Source: Streptomyces sp. NBC_01235
GTDB taxonomy: Bacteria; Actinomycetota; Actinomycetes; Streptomycetales; Streptomycetaceae
Assembly: GCF_035989285.1 (NCBI RefSeq)
Contig: NZ_CP108513.1
Span: 8,122,001-8,186,000 of the forward strand
DNA length: 64,000 nucleotides
Direction: 5' to 3'
Below, piece after piece: positions 18,437 through 27,291 of the stretch; position 1 is the first letter of the stretch; each line of letters starts with the position of its first letter. The notes under the pieces were generated by a model, which searched no databases, had not been told where the DNA came from, and saw only the letters and a program-made list of their open reading frames with translations. The translations under genes were made by a program, and so were the position numbers.

Positions 18437-20025
18437 CCGGCATCCATCAGACGCCGGCGCTGCTGCTGTTCAGCGCCTTCGTCGCGGTCACCTTGGGGAT
18501 CACGACCTGGGTGAGCCGCAACCGGCAGGGATCTCAGGAGGAGTTCTACGCCGGCGGGCGGCTGTTCTCCCCGATGGAGAATGGTGTTGCCATTGCGGGC
18601 GACTACATGTCGGCCGCCTCCTTCCTGGGCGCCACCGGGCTCATCGCGCTGTACGGATACGACGGTCTGCTGTACGTGGTGGGCTTCCTCGTGGCCTGGT
18701 TGGTGGTGCTGTTCCTCGTCGCCGAACTGGTGCGCAACTGCGGGCGGTTCACGCTCGCCGACGTGGTCGCCGCGCGCATGAGCGAGCGGCCGGTGCGGAT
18801 CGCGGCGGGAACTTCCTCGGTCACCGTGTCCGTTCTCTACCTGGTGGCTCAGATGGTGGGTGCGGGCAGCCTGGTCGCGCTGCTCCTCGGGAACAGCGGC
18901 GAGGCGGCCCGGTCCTGGGCCGTCATCGGGGTCGGTGCGCTCATGGTGATCTATGTGTCGTTGGGAGGGATGCGGGCCACCACGTGGATTCAGATCGTGA
19001 AGGCGGTTCTGCTGCTGGGCGGCACCATCGTGCTCACCGTGCTCGTCCTGGTGCGCTTCCACGGCGACTTCGACCAGCTGCTGAGCACGGCGGCCGAGCG
19101 CAGCGGGCACGGTGCCGCGTTCCTGGCACCCGGTCTGAAGTACGGCGGGGACTGGACCGCGCGCTTCGACTTCATGAGCCTCGGGCTCGCACTGGTGCTG
19201 GGTACGGCGGGGCTGCCGCACATCCTGTCCCGCTTCTACACCGTGCCGACCGCACAGGCTGCCCGGCGCTCCGCCGTCTGGTCGATCGGGCTCATCGGCG
19301 GGTTCTACCTGATGACGATCGTCCTGGGCTTCGGTGCGGCGGCGATCGTCGGCCCGGAGGCCGTACGCGGCTCGAACGCATCCGGGAACACGGCTGTTCC
19401 ACTCCTCGCCCTCGACCTGGGCGGCGGCGCCGACTCCACGGGTGGAACGGTCCTGTTCGCGGTCGTTGCGGCCGTCGCCTTCGCAACGATCCTCGCCGTC
19501 GTCGCCGGGATCACGCTCGCCTCCTCGGCTTCGGTGGCGCACGACCTGTACGCCTCCTTGCGGCGCCGGCACGCCGAGCCGCGCAGCGAGGTCGCGGTGG
19601 CGCGGGTCGCTGCCGTGGGCATCGGCGTGGTGGCGATCGCCCTCGGCCTGCTGGCCCGCGATCTCAACGTCGCCTTCCTGGTGGGGCTCGCCTTCGCCGT
19701 CGCCGCGTCCGCGAACCTGCCCGTTTTGCTGTACTCGCTGTTCTGGCGGGGCTTCACCACGCGGGGCGCCGTGTGGGCGGTGTACGGCGGGCTGGTTCCG
19801 GCCCTGGCGCTCGTCGTGCTGTCGCCGGTGGTGTCCGGCGGCCCCGAGTCGCTCTTCCCGACTGTGGACTTCCAGTACTTCCCCCTGCAGAACCCCGGCC
19901 TGGTCTCGATTCCGCTGGGCTTCCTGGCGGGCTGGCTCGGCACGGTCACCTCGGCAGAGGTCGCGGACGAGGCCAAGCACGCGGAGACCGAGGTGCGGTC
20001 ACTGACGGGGGCGGGCGCCGCCTAG
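18433..20025 (+). CDS. Sodium:solute symporter family protein (ActP-like)
   Basis: This 530-residue permease has about 13 membrane spans and SSS-family hallmarks, including EEFYAGGRLFSPMENGVAIAGDYMSAASFLG near the N-terminus and GGMRATTWIQIVKA in the middle. It starts at GTG 18433, overlapping the DUF485 stop (GTGA), so the two are translationally coupled. By analogy with the YjcH/ActP pair the substrate may be acetate or another short monocarboxylate carried with Na+. That is inference from family and context, not from substrate residues. Confidence 0.88.
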   Translation: MTGIHQTPALLLFSAFVAVTLGITTWVSRNRQGSQEEFYAGGRLFSPMENGVAIAGDYMSAASFLGATGLIALYGYDGLLYVVGFLVAWLVVLFLVAELVRNCGRFTLADVVAARMSERPVRIAAGTSSVTVSVLYLVAQMVGAGSLVALLLGNSGEAARSWAVIGVGALMVIYVSLGGMRATTWIQIVKAVLLLGGTIVLTVLVLVRFHGDFDQLLSTAAERSGHGAAFLAPGLKYGGDWTARFDFMSLGLALVLGTAGLPHILSRFYTVPTAQAARRSAVWSIGLIGGFYLMTIVLGFGAAAIVGPEAVRGSNASGNTAVPLLALDLGGGADSTGGTVLFAVVAAVAFATILAVVAGITLASSASVAHDLYASLRRRHAEPRSEVAVARVAAVGIGVVAIALGLLARDLNVAFLVGLAFAVAASANLPVLLYSLFWRGFTTRGAVWAVYGGLVPALALVVLSPVVSGGPESLFPTVDFQYFPLQNPGLVSIPLGFLAGWLGTVTSAEVADEAKHAETEVRSLTGAGAA

Positions 20026-20071
20026 CGGGCGGCTCCTCCACCGTCGTACCGCATCGGGGCCCGGCTCACGG

Positions 20072-20764
20072 CTACGGTGCCACCCACGCGTACCGGTGTT
20101 CCGGGCGACCCGTGTCGCCGTACTTGAGGGAGAGGCGCAGGCGGCCGGCTTGTTCCAGGTGGCGGAGGTAGCGCTGGGCGGTGGAGCGGCTCAGACCGGT
20201 CTCGGCGGCGACCTCGTGGGCCGACAAGGGGTGGTTCGCGCGGTGCAGGACGGCGCAGATCAGGTCCGTGGTCGGTTCCGAGTGGCCGCTCGGCAGGCCG
20301 GGCGAGGACGGCACCGGTGCCGTGCGCAAGGCGCCGAAGATCCGGTCGACCTGTTCCTGGCCGGCGATGCCGTGACCGCCCACCCGGTCCACCGTACGGC
20401 GCAGGGCCGCGTACGAGTCGAGGCGCGTGCGCAGCGCGGCGAAGGTGAACGGTTTGACCAGGTAGTGCAGGGCGCCCAGACGCATCGCGGTCTGCACCGT
20501 CGTGACGTCACCGGCAGCCGTGATCATGATGACGTCGGTGCCGTGACCCTGTTCCCGCATGCGGTGGACGAGGTCGAGGCCCGTTCCGTCGGGCAGGTAG
20601 TGGTCGAGCAGGACCAGGTCGATGGACCCGTGCTGCACGGCTGCCAGTGCCTGGGCGGCACTGTGCGCGCGGGCGGCCACCCGGAAGCCGGGAACCTTTC
20701 CCACGTACTTGGCGTTGATCTCGGCGACACGGAAGTCGTCGTCCACGACCAGGACGTCAATCAT
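20072..20764 (-). CDS. CitB/DcuR-type response regulator without adjacent kinase (RR1)
   Basis: This 230-residue regulator starts at ATG 20764. The receiver domain has VLVVDDDFRV, the phosphoacceptor Asp in VLLDHYLP (about 54) and YLVKPF (Lys about 104). The C-terminal HTH (LSAHEVAAETGLSRSTAQRYL) ends in the family tail LKYGDTGRPEHRYAW. It is clearly paralogous to the regulator at 23792-24472. No kinase gene is next to it. It is transcribed away from the ABC transporter operon across a 161-bp region with inverted repeats. It may be phosphorylated by the kinase at 24469-26151. Confidence 0.92.
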   Translation of the reverse strand: MIDVLVVDDDFRVAEINAKYVGKVPGFRVAARAHSAAQALAAVQHGSIDLVLLDHYLPDGTGLDLVHRMREQGHGTDVIMITAAGDVTTVQTAMRLGALHYLVKPFTFAALRTRLDSYAALRRTVDRVGGHGIAGQEQVDRIFGALRTAPVPSSPGLPSGHSEPTTDLICAVLHRANHPLSAHEVAAETGLSRSTAQRYLRHLEQAGRLRLSLKYGDTGRPEHRYAWVAP

Positions 20765-20818
20765 CGGGCCTCTCTCCGTGCAGGCCAGGCGGGCGTTAAG
20801 CCCATGTTTCGGCTTCGT

Positions 20819-20866
20819 TGTTGTAGCGCGCGCAAAACGAGCACAACAGGCTCTTGCAAGCAAAAG
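20819..20866. promoter_or_regulatory. Inverted repeats between RR1 and the ABC transporter operon
   Basis: Two repeats lie in the divergent spacer: TGTTGT-N18-ACAACA (20819-20848) and CTCTTGC-AA-GCAAAAG (20851-20866, one mismatch pair). The second shares CTCTTG half-sites with the palindrome upstream of the kinase gene. They are candidate binding sites for the CitB-type regulators. Confidence 0.5.
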
Positions 20867-20925
20867 AACCGTATGCGCTCAGAAGGCTGATGCTGCTTCC
20901 CGGGTCACCTCTACCGTCCCCGGCT

Positions 20926-21741
20926 ATGAGCGCACACACCAACCCCGCCATCGAGCTGCGGGGTGCGAGCAAGGTCTTCAGGACCCCGTCGGGTGTCCCG
21001 CACACGGCCGTGCGGGAACTCGACCTCACCGTCGGGCGCGGCGAGTTCGTGGCCGTCGTCGGGCCGACCGGCTGTGGCAAGTCGACCACGTTGACCCTGG
21101 TCAGCGGCCTGGAAGAGCCCACCCAGGGCGAGGTGCTGGTCGCCGGGCAGCCCGTGCGTGGCGTCGGCGACAAGGTCGGCTTCGTCTTCCAGCAGGACGC
21201 GACCTTCCCCTGGCGCACGGTCCTGTCCAACGTCATGGCCGGCCCCCGCTTCCGCGGTGTGCCCAAGGCGGAGGCGAAGCGGCAGGCGCGCGAGTGGCTG
21301 GACCGGGTCGGACTCGCCGCCTTCGAGGACCGCTACCCGCATCAGCTCTCCGGTGGTCAGCGCAAACGCGTCGCCCTTGCCGCGACCTTCGTCAACGACC
21401 CCGAGATTCTGCTCATGGACGAGCCGTTCTCGGCGCTCGACGTGCAGACCAGGGCCCTGATGTCGGACGAACTCCTCGAGCTGTGGGAGGGCACGGGCGC
21501 GTCTGTGGTCTTCGTCACCCACGACCTGGAGGAGTCCATCGCGCTGGCCGACAAGGTCGTCGTGATGACCGCCGGCCCCGCCACCGTGAAGCACGTTTTT
21601 GACATTGACCTGCCGCGGCCGCGCAAGGTCGAGTCGGTGCGTCTGGAGCCGCGGTTCATCGAGATCTACCGCGAGATCTGGGAGTCCCTCGGCGAAGAGG
21701 TCCGCATCACCCGCGAAAGAGGTGCCGCCCATGTCGCCTGA
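20926..21741 (+). CDS. ABC transporter ATP-binding protein (SsuB/TauB/nitrate family)
   Basis: The product is 271 residues, with Walker A VGPTGCGKST (about 46-55), Q-loop VFQQDATFPW, signature LSGGQRKRVALA, Walker B ILLMDEPFSALD and H-loop VFVTHDLEE. All catalytic residues are present. This subfamily energises uptake of sulfonates, taurine, nitrate, thiamine precursors or similar small organic anions. TACCGT about 8 nt before the ATG suggests a leaderless message. It is first in a three-gene operon with the permease and binding protein. Confidence 0.93.
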   Translation: MSAHTNPAIELRGASKVFRTPSGVPHTAVRELDLTVGRGEFVAVVGPTGCGKSTTLTLVSGLEEPTQGEVLVAGQPVRGVGDKVGFVFQQDATFPWRTVLSNVMAGPRFRGVPKAEAKRQAREWLDRVGLAAFEDRYPHQLSGGQRKRVALAATFVNDPEILLMDEPFSALDVQTRALMSDELLELWEGTGASVVFVTHDLEESIALADKVVVMTAGPATVKHVFDIDLPRPRKVESVRLEPRFIEIYREIWESLGEEVRITRERGAAHVA

Positions 21742-22594
21742 CCTGCTCAGCACACCGGTCGTCGACACGGTCAAGACACCGGATCGCGCGCACTCACGCG
21801 CGCGTGCTGCCCGTAAACGCAAGGCCGTCGTCACAGTGTCCCGCGTGCTGCTCCTGGTGGCCGTGCTCGTCCTGTGGGAGGCGCTTTCCCGGGCCAAGGC
21901 CATCGACCCGTTCAACTTCTCCATGCCCACGAAGATCTGGGACCAGATCTGGACCTGGGTGACCCACGGGACCGCGCTCGGTTCCCTCGGCGAGCAGATC
22001 TGGTACACGCTCTACGAGGCGCTGCTGGGCTGGGTCATCGGTGTGGTCGCCGGTGTCGTGTGCGGGATCGCCCTCGGGCGGATCACCTTTCTCGCCGACA
22101 TCCTTGGTCCATACATCAAGGTGCTCAACTCCATACCCAGGATCGTCCTGGCCCCGATCTTCGTGATCTGGTTCGGCCTCGGCCCCGCCTCCAAGGTCGC
22201 CTCGGCCGTCGTCCTGGTGTTCTTCCCGGTCTTCTTCAACGCCTTCCAGGGCGCCCGTGAGGTCGACCGCAACCTTGTCGCCAACGCCCGCATCCTCGGC
22301 GCGAGTGACCGCAGGGTGACGCTTCAGGTGGTCATCCCGTCCGCCACCTCCTGGATCTTCACCAGCCTCCACGTCAGCTTCGGCTTTGCCCTCATCGGCG
22401 CCATCGTCGGCGAGTACATCGGCGCGACCAAGGGCATCGGCCTGCTCGTCGCGCAGTCACAGGGCACGTTCAACGCGGCCGGCGTGTACGCCGCGATGGT
22501 CATCCTCGCCGCCGTCGCGCTGGTCGCCGAGGGGCTGCTGACCTTCGCCGAGCGCCGCATCTTCCGGTGGAAGCCGTCGGGTTCCGACAGCTGA
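21731..22594 (+). CDS. ABC transporter permease (SsuC/TauC family)
   Basis: This 287-residue permease overlaps the ATPase gene by 11 bases. It has six membrane spans and the EAA loop characteristic of importers (NARILGASDRRVTLQVVIPSA region, about 185-205). Residues such as GEYIGATKGIGLL near the C-terminus are typical of the sulfonate/nitrate group. It pairs with the ATPase at 20926 and the lipoprotein at 22653. Confidence 0.92.
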   Translation: MSPDLLSTPVVDTVKTPDRAHSRARAARKRKAVVTVSRVLLLVAVLVLWEALSRAKAIDPFNFSMPTKIWDQIWTWVTHGTALGSLGEQIWYTLYEALLGWVIGVVAGVVCGIALGRITFLADILGPYIKVLNSIPRIVLAPIFVIWFGLGPASKVASAVVLVFFPVFFNAFQGAREVDRNLVANARILGASDRRVTLQVVIPSATSWIFTSLHVSFGFALIGAIVGEYIGATKGIGLLVAQSQGTFNAAGVYAAMVILAAVALVAEGLLTFAERRIFRWKPSGSDS

Positions 22595-22652
22595 CCCTTC
22601 GTTGAACGATCCTCATCCCCGCATCGCTTTCCCACAAGGACGTGAACCCGCC

Positions 22653-23714
22653 ATGCGCACAACCGCCAGATACACCGCCCTCGCCGCCGCCGGCCTGCTC
22701 GCCCTCTCCTCGCTCACCGCCTGCGCCAACGACGCGGCCAGCACCGCGTCCACCGGCTCCGGCAGCAAGGGGGACGGCAAGGGGACGAAGGTCAAGATCA
22801 TGGTCGGTGGCCTGGACAAGGTCATCTACCTGCCCGCGATGCTCACCCAGCGGCTGGGCTACTTCGACGCCCAGGGACTCGACGTCGAACTGCTGAGCGA
22901 GCCGGCCGGTGTGCAGGCCGAGACCGCGCTCGTCTCCGGCCAGGTCCAGGGCGCCGTCGGCTTCTACGATCACACCCTCGACCTCCAGGTGAAGGGCAAG
23001 GAGGTGGAGTCCGTCGTGCAGTTCTCGCAGGCGCCCGGTGAGGTGGAGATCGTCTCCACCAAGGCGGAGGGCGACATCACCTCGCCCAAGGACTTCAAGG
23101 GGAAGAAGCTCGGTGTCACGGGCCTCGGTTCCTCGACGGACTTCCTCACCAAGTACCTCGCCGTCAAGAACGGCGTGAAGGTCAGCGAGTTCACTCCCGT
23201 CGCCGTGGGCGCGGGGCCGACCTTCATCTCGGCGCTCCAGCAGGGTGCCATCGACGGTGGCATGACGACCGACCCGACCGTGGCGAACGTCCTGGACAAG
23301 AAGGCCGGCAAGATCCTCCTCGACATGCGCACCCCGCAGGGCTCGCAGGAGGCGCTCGGCGGACCGTATCCCTCGTCGAGCCTGTACATGCAGACGGACT
23401 GGGTCAACAGTCACAAGGACACCGTCCAGAAGTTGGCCAATGCGTTCGTCAAGACGCTCACGTGGATGTCCACACACAGTGCGAGTGAGATCGCCGAGAA
23501 GATGCCGGCCGACTACTCGCAGGGGAACAAGCTGCTGTACTCGGTGGCCATCAAGAACTCGCTGCCCATGTTCACCAAGGACGGCGTGATGCCCAAGAAC
23601 GGTCCCGAGACCGTCGAGAAGGTCCTCAAGGCGTTCAACACGAACATCCAGAACGCCGACGTGGACCTCAGCAAGACCTACACGACCGAGTTCGTCGACA
23701 AGGCGGCAGGCTGA
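22653..23714 (+). CDS. ABC transporter substrate-binding lipoprotein (NMT1/THI5, SsuA-like)
   Basis: The 353-residue precursor has a lipoprotein signal ending in LSSLTAC (lipobox, Cys about 25). The mature protein is a two-lobe binding protein of the NMT1/SsuA group, with LPAMLTQRLGYFDAQGLDVEL early and GQVQGAVGFYDHTLDLQ following. The ligand cannot be inferred. It might be a pyrimidine precursor, sulfonate or aromatic acid. It is the third gene of the transporter operon. Confidence 0.92.
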   Translation: MRTTARYTALAAAGLLALSSLTACANDAASTASTGSGSKGDGKGTKVKIMVGGLDKVIYLPAMLTQRLGYFDAQGLDVELLSEPAGVQAETALVSGQVQGAVGFYDHTLDLQVKGKEVESVVQFSQAPGEVEIVSTKAEGDITSPKDFKGKKLGVTGLGSSTDFLTKYLAVKNGVKVSEFTPVAVGAGPTFISALQQGAIDGGMTTDPTVANVLDKKAGKILLDMRTPQGSQEALGGPYPSSSLYMQTDWVNSHKDTVQKLANAFVKTLTWMSTHSASEIAEKMPADYSQGNKLLYSVAIKNSLPMFTKDGVMPKNGPETVEKVLKAFNTNIQNADVDLSKTYTTEFVDKAAG

Positions 23715-23757
23715 CGGTCGAGCAGGCGGCGGGCGGGGATCCGTATTACAGGAGGGG

Positions 23758-23788
23758 CACGGTTCCTTCCCCGCCCCCAAGAACCGTG
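23758..23788. terminator. Convergent terminator between binding-protein gene and RR2
   Basis: CACGGTTC and GAACCGTG form an 8-bp stem around a 15-base pyrimidine-rich loop in the 77-bp convergent gap. Confidence 0.6.
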
Positions 23789-23791
23789 TCC

Positions 23792-24472
23792 TCAGGCGCG
23801 GGTCGCCCACACGTAGCGGTGTTCCGGGCGGCCCGCGTCGCCGTATTTCAGGGTCAGCCGGGCCCGTCCCGTGCGCTCCAGGAGCTTCAGGTAGCGCTGG
23901 GCGGTCTGCCGGCTCACCCCGGTCCGGTCGGCGATCTCCTGGGCCGAAAGGGGACCTTCCGCGTTCATCAGTGACTGGCGCACGAGTTCGGCGGTGGTGG
24001 GGGAGTGCCCTTTGGGCAGACCGGGCTCCGAGGGGGCGGACAGCGCGCCGAAGATGCGGTCGACATCGGCCTGTTCGGCCTCGCCGCCGCCGTCCAGCGT
24101 GCGGCGCAGGTCGGCGTACGCCTCCAGCTTGGCGCGCAGGCCCGAGAAGGCGAATGGTTTCACCAGGTACTGCAGGGCGCCCTGGCGCATCGCGGCCTGC
24201 ACCGTCGAGACATCCCGGGCGGCCGTCACCATGATCACGTCGGTCTGGTGGCCGCGTCGGCGCATCTCCTGGACGACCTCCAGACCCGTCTCGTCGGGCA
24301 GGTAGTGGTCCAGCAGGACGAGGTCCAGACGGGGCAGCAGCTCCAGCTGGCGCAGCGCGTCGGCCGCGCTGTGGGCCTCGCCGGCGACATGGAAGCCGGG
24401 CACCTTCTCGACGTAGGCGGCGTTGACCCGGGCGACCCTGGTGTCGTCGTCCACGACCAGGACCTCGATCAT
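23792..24472 (-). CDS. CitB/DcuR-type response regulator (RR2), partner of the downstream-overlapping kinase
   Basis: This 226-residue regulator is organised like RR1: VLVVDDDTRV, phosphoacceptor Asp in VLLDHYLP, YLVKPF, then the HTH LSAQEIADRTGVSRQTAQRYL and the tail LKYGDAGRPEHRYVW. Its start overlaps the end of the kinase gene (ATGA at 24469-24472), so the pair is co-transcribed. With RR1 it brackets the ABC transporter operon. Confidence 0.94.
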   Translation of the reverse strand: MIEVLVVDDDTRVARVNAAYVEKVPGFHVAGEAHSAADALRQLELLPRLDLVLLDHYLPDETGLEVVQEMRRRGHQTDVIMVTAARDVSTVQAAMRQGALQYLVKPFAFSGLRAKLEAYADLRRTLDGGGEAEQADVDRIFGALSAPSEPGLPKGHSPTTAELVRQSLMNAEGPLSAQEIADRTGVSRQTAQRYLKLLERTGRARLTLKYGDAGRPEHRYVWATRA

Positions 24473-26151
24473 CGCGACTCCTCCTCGACAGCGCTCGTGG
24501 CCGGCGCGGCCCATGCGGGTTCCGGGCCGGGTTCCAGGTCGGGCTCGGTCAGTGCCTCGGGCAGGACGACGGTGAACTCGGCGCCCCCGCCGGCCGCCTC
24601 GCCGACCGCCGCCCTGCCGCCCTGCCGCTCGGCGAGCCTGCGCACCAGGGAGAGCCCGATGCCGCGCTTGCCGTGCGCCGGCGGCTTCTTCGTGGACCAG
24701 CCCTCGGTGAAGATCAGTTCGCGTTGCTCGGCCGGGATGCCGGGGCCGGTGTCCCGCACCCGCAGTACGGCGGTACGGCCGTCCGCGCGCAGTTCGACCT
24801 CCACGCGCGCGTGCGGCTTGCCCGCGACGGCGTCGAGCGCGTTGTCCACGAGGTTGCCGACGATCGTGACCAGCCCGCGCGGGTCGATCAGACGGTCGGG
24901 CAGCCGGGTGCGGTCGGAGACCCACAGGGCGACACCACGCTCGGCAGCGACGGTCGCCTTGCCGACCAGCAGGGCGGCGAGCAGCGGGTCCTCGATCTTC
25001 TCGGTCACCTGCTCCGCGGTGGCCCGGTGATCGCCGACCACCTCCCCGACGAAGTCCACGGCGTCGTCGTACATCTCCAGTTCGAGCAGCCCCAGCAGCG
25101 TGTGCATGCGATTGGCGTGCTCGTGGTCCTGAGCACGCAGTGCGTCGATCAGGCCGTGCGTCGAGTCGAGCTCGCGGCCGAGTTGTTCCAGTTCGGTGCG
25201 GTCGCGCAGGGTGGCGACGGCGCCGCCGTCGTCGGTCGGCATGCGATTGACGACCAGGACGCGCTGTCCGCGGACGGCGATCAGGTCCGTGCCGGTCACC
25301 CGGCCGGCCAGGACGTCGGCCGTACGCCCCTCGCCGAGCGCCTCGTCGGGCGACGCGCCCACGGCCTCGTTCCCGAGGCCGAGGAGGCGCTGGGCCTCGT
25401 CGTTGAGCAGCCGGACGCGGCCGGAACGGTCCAGGGCGACGACGCCCTCCCGGATGCCGTGCAGCATCGCCTCGCGCTCGGCGAGCAGTGCCGAGATGTC
25501 CGAGAAGGCCAGGTCACGGGTCTGTCGCTGGACCCGTCGGGAGATCAGCCAGGCGGCCAGCGCGCCCACGGCGAGGGCGCCTCCGGCGTAGGCGAACAGG
25601 CCGGGGATCGCGTGGATCAGGCGGGCCCGCACGCTGTCGTACTCGATGCCGACCGAAACCGCTCCGATGATCCTGCCGTCGCTGTCGCGCAGGGGCACCT
25701 TGCCGCGGGCCGAGCGGCCCAGGGTACCGCTGTCGATCTCCATGACGTCCTGGCCGGCCAGGGCCTTGCTCGGGGACGTCGAGACATGGCCGCCGACCTC
25801 CTCGGGCTCGCGGTGCGACCAGCGCGTGCCCTTCAGGTCCATCACCACGACGTACTCTGCGCCGCTGGCCTTGCGGATCCGCTCGGCCTCCCGCTGCACC
25901 GGTCCGTCGACCGACGGCCGCGTGCTCTGGAGGTCCTCGGCGATCTGCGGCACCGCAGCGGTGGTCTGCGCGATGGCGAGGGCGCGGCGCATCGCCTGGT
26001 CGTCCAGCTGATTGCTGAGCGGGGCGAGGAACAGTCCGGTCGCGAGCACCACGACGCCCGCGGCGATCGCCAGCTGCATGAGCAGAAGCTGCGAGAACAT
26101 GCGCCGCGGCATTCCGAGGCGCAGGCGACGGGCGGGGGGAGTGGGGCTCAT
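24469..26151 (-). CDS. CitA/DcuS-type sensor histidine kinase
   Basis: The 560-residue kinase has two membrane spans (about 18-40 and 175-195) bracketing a periplasmic-type sensor domain, as in the citrate/C4-dicarboxylate sensors. The sensor contains DSGTLGRSARGKVPLRDSDG. A cytoplasmic PAS domain follows (LLAEREAMLHGIREGVVALD region). The H-box is DHEHANRMHTLLGLLELE, and the ATPase has GNLVDNALDA, DTGPGIP and KRGIGLSLVRRL. This class usually senses di- or tricarboxylates outside the cell, which would fit a transporter operon next door and citrate-synthase genes nearby, but the ligand is not shown. I start at ATG 26151. Confidence 0.93.
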   Translation of the reverse strand: MSPTPPARRLRLGMPRRMFSQLLLMQLAIAAGVVVLATGLFLAPLSNQLDDQAMRRALAIAQTTAAVPQIAEDLQSTRPSVDGPVQREAERIRKASGAEYVVVMDLKGTRWSHREPEEVGGHVSTSPSKALAGQDVMEIDSGTLGRSARGKVPLRDSDGRIIGAVSVGIEYDSVRARLIHAIPGLFAYAGGALAVGALAAWLISRRVQRQTRDLAFSDISALLAEREAMLHGIREGVVALDRSGRVRLLNDEAQRLLGLGNEAVGASPDEALGEGRTADVLAGRVTGTDLIAVRGQRVLVVNRMPTDDGGAVATLRDRTELEQLGRELDSTHGLIDALRAQDHEHANRMHTLLGLLELEMYDDAVDFVGEVVGDHRATAEQVTEKIEDPLLAALLVGKATVAAERGVALWVSDRTRLPDRLIDPRGLVTIVGNLVDNALDAVAGKPHARVEVELRADGRTAVLRVRDTGPGIPAEQRELIFTEGWSTKKPPAHGKRGIGLSLVRRLAERQGGRAAVGEAAGGGAEFTVVLPEALTEPDLEPGPEPAWAAPATSAVEEESR

Positions 26152-26206
26152 ACCCAAGACGGTACGTGGGTGGACCGGTGCAGCCGTAGGGGTGGGTGGT
26201 GTGGAT

Positions 26207-26225
26207 CTCTTGACCGGGTCAAGAG
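26207..26225. promoter_or_regulatory. Perfect inverted repeat CTCTTGAC-N3-GTCAAGAG upstream of the kinase gene
   Basis: An 8+3+8 palindrome lies 56-74 bp upstream of the kinase start. Its half-site CTCTTG also occurs in the repeat before the transporter operon. It is a good candidate operator for the cognate response regulators. Confidence 0.55.
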
Positions 26226-26280
26226 GAAACGGTTCTGTCGTGTCCGCGTGGGGCGCGGTCGAGCCGTGTTCGGGGGCGTG

Positions 26281-27222
26281 TCAGACCGCCGGCGCCGCCC
26301 CCGCCAGTTCACGCACCGCGACCACATCCATCCGCGCAGGTGAACCGAGGACCGATGTGCCACAGCTTTCCGGCCGGGGCGGCTGGGAGTCGCCCTGGAC
26401 CACGTCGACCTGCCAGTGGCGTCCGTCGGTGTGCGCGACGGTCACTTCCCAGCGCGGTGCGCCGCCGGTGGTCCGCACGACGCTCAGCGCCTCCGCCGCG
26501 TCTTCCCCGATGGCCGCGCGCACCGCCAGCTCCGCGGCCTGACCGGGCCGCTCCCAGGCCGAACTCCCGCGGCACCCCTCCACGACGATCCGCCCCTCCT
26601 GGACGCCGTGCAGGACCTCCTTGACCGTGTGGGCCTCGGCACGGCCGTACGCGTACCCGTGCGGCAGGACGAGCAGGGTGGGGGAGAAGCGATGGCCCCC
26701 CAGATGGGTGACCTCCCAGGTGCCCCGCACCCCGGAGGCGGCGAGTTCCGCGGCGAGCGGTCGGCCGAGGAGCGCGCAGCAGCGGTCGCGCTTGCCGTTG
26801 GTGCAGACGAGGGCGAGCGGGTCGCCGGCGTGGGGCCGGCCCCGCAGCGCCCTGTCGAACGTGTGGTGGTCGCCCAGGCCGAGCGCGGCGAAGTCGAGGT
26901 CCAGCAGTTGCCGGGGGTCGTGGGTCGTGGCGCTGTGCAGCCACACCCTGCCGGGCACGGTGTGCGCCGCGTACACCTGTCGCAGGCGCGGTGCGCCGAC
27001 GTCCGCGTGGCGTCCGGGACGCCGGATGAGCGCGACGCGTACGCCCGTGCCCTGCGCGGCGGTCTCCAGGGCGCGGCCGAGGACGGGATCCAGGTGGCTC
27101 GAAACCAGCGCTTTCGCACCCCAGGGCCCGGGCTGTTCCAGGAGGAGCCAGGTTGTCGCCGTGGCCGCGGTTCCGGAAATGGGCTCGCCGAGGTCCCGCG
27201 AGACGGTCGCGCACGTACTCAC
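26281..27222 (-). CDS. Sucrase/ferredoxin-like protein (Suc_Fer-like, thioredoxin-fold [2Fe-2S])
   Basis: The product is 313 residues from GTG 27222. It shows the family signature LVCTNGKRDRCCALLGRPLA (about 145-164) and WEVTHLGGHRFSPTLLVLPHGYAYGR (about 173-198), which are the C-terminal thioredoxin-like ferredoxin elements with conserved Cys and His. Proteins of this group are probably electron carriers or reductases, and some actinobacterial members are linked to iron. A DmdR1/IdeR-like iron box directly abuts the start codon, so expression should rise under iron limitation. One possible role is ferric-siderophore reduction, but this is inference. Confidence 0.82.
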   Translation of the reverse strand: MSTCATVSRDLGEPISGTAATATTWLLLEQPGPWGAKALVSSHLDPVLGRALETAAQGTGVRVALIRRPGRHADVGAPRLRQVYAAHTVPGRVWLHSATTHDPRQLLDLDFAALGLGDHHTFDRALRGRPHAGDPLALVCTNGKRDRCCALLGRPLAAELAASGVRGTWEVTHLGGHRFSPTLLVLPHGYAYGRAEAHTVKEVLHGVQEGRIVVEGCRGSSAWERPGQAAELAVRAAIGEDAAEALSVVRTTGGAPRWEVTVAHTDGRHWQVDVVQGDSQPPRPESCGTSVLGSPARMDVVAVRELAGAAPAV

Positions 27223-27241
27223 AGAGGTGAGCCTAACCTGA
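27223..27241 (-). promoter_or_regulatory. Iron box (DmdR1/IdeR type) at the sucrase/ferredoxin-like gene
   Basis: On the minus strand the 19-mer matches the actinobacterial consensus TTAGGTTAGGCTAACCTAA at 15 of 19 positions by my count, including the full AGGTTAGGCT core. It lies immediately before the GTG. Confidence 0.7.
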
Positions 27242-27291
27242 CTTGACGCAGGGCGACTTCCGGACGAGGCCCGACCGGGGCATGTGTCCAG

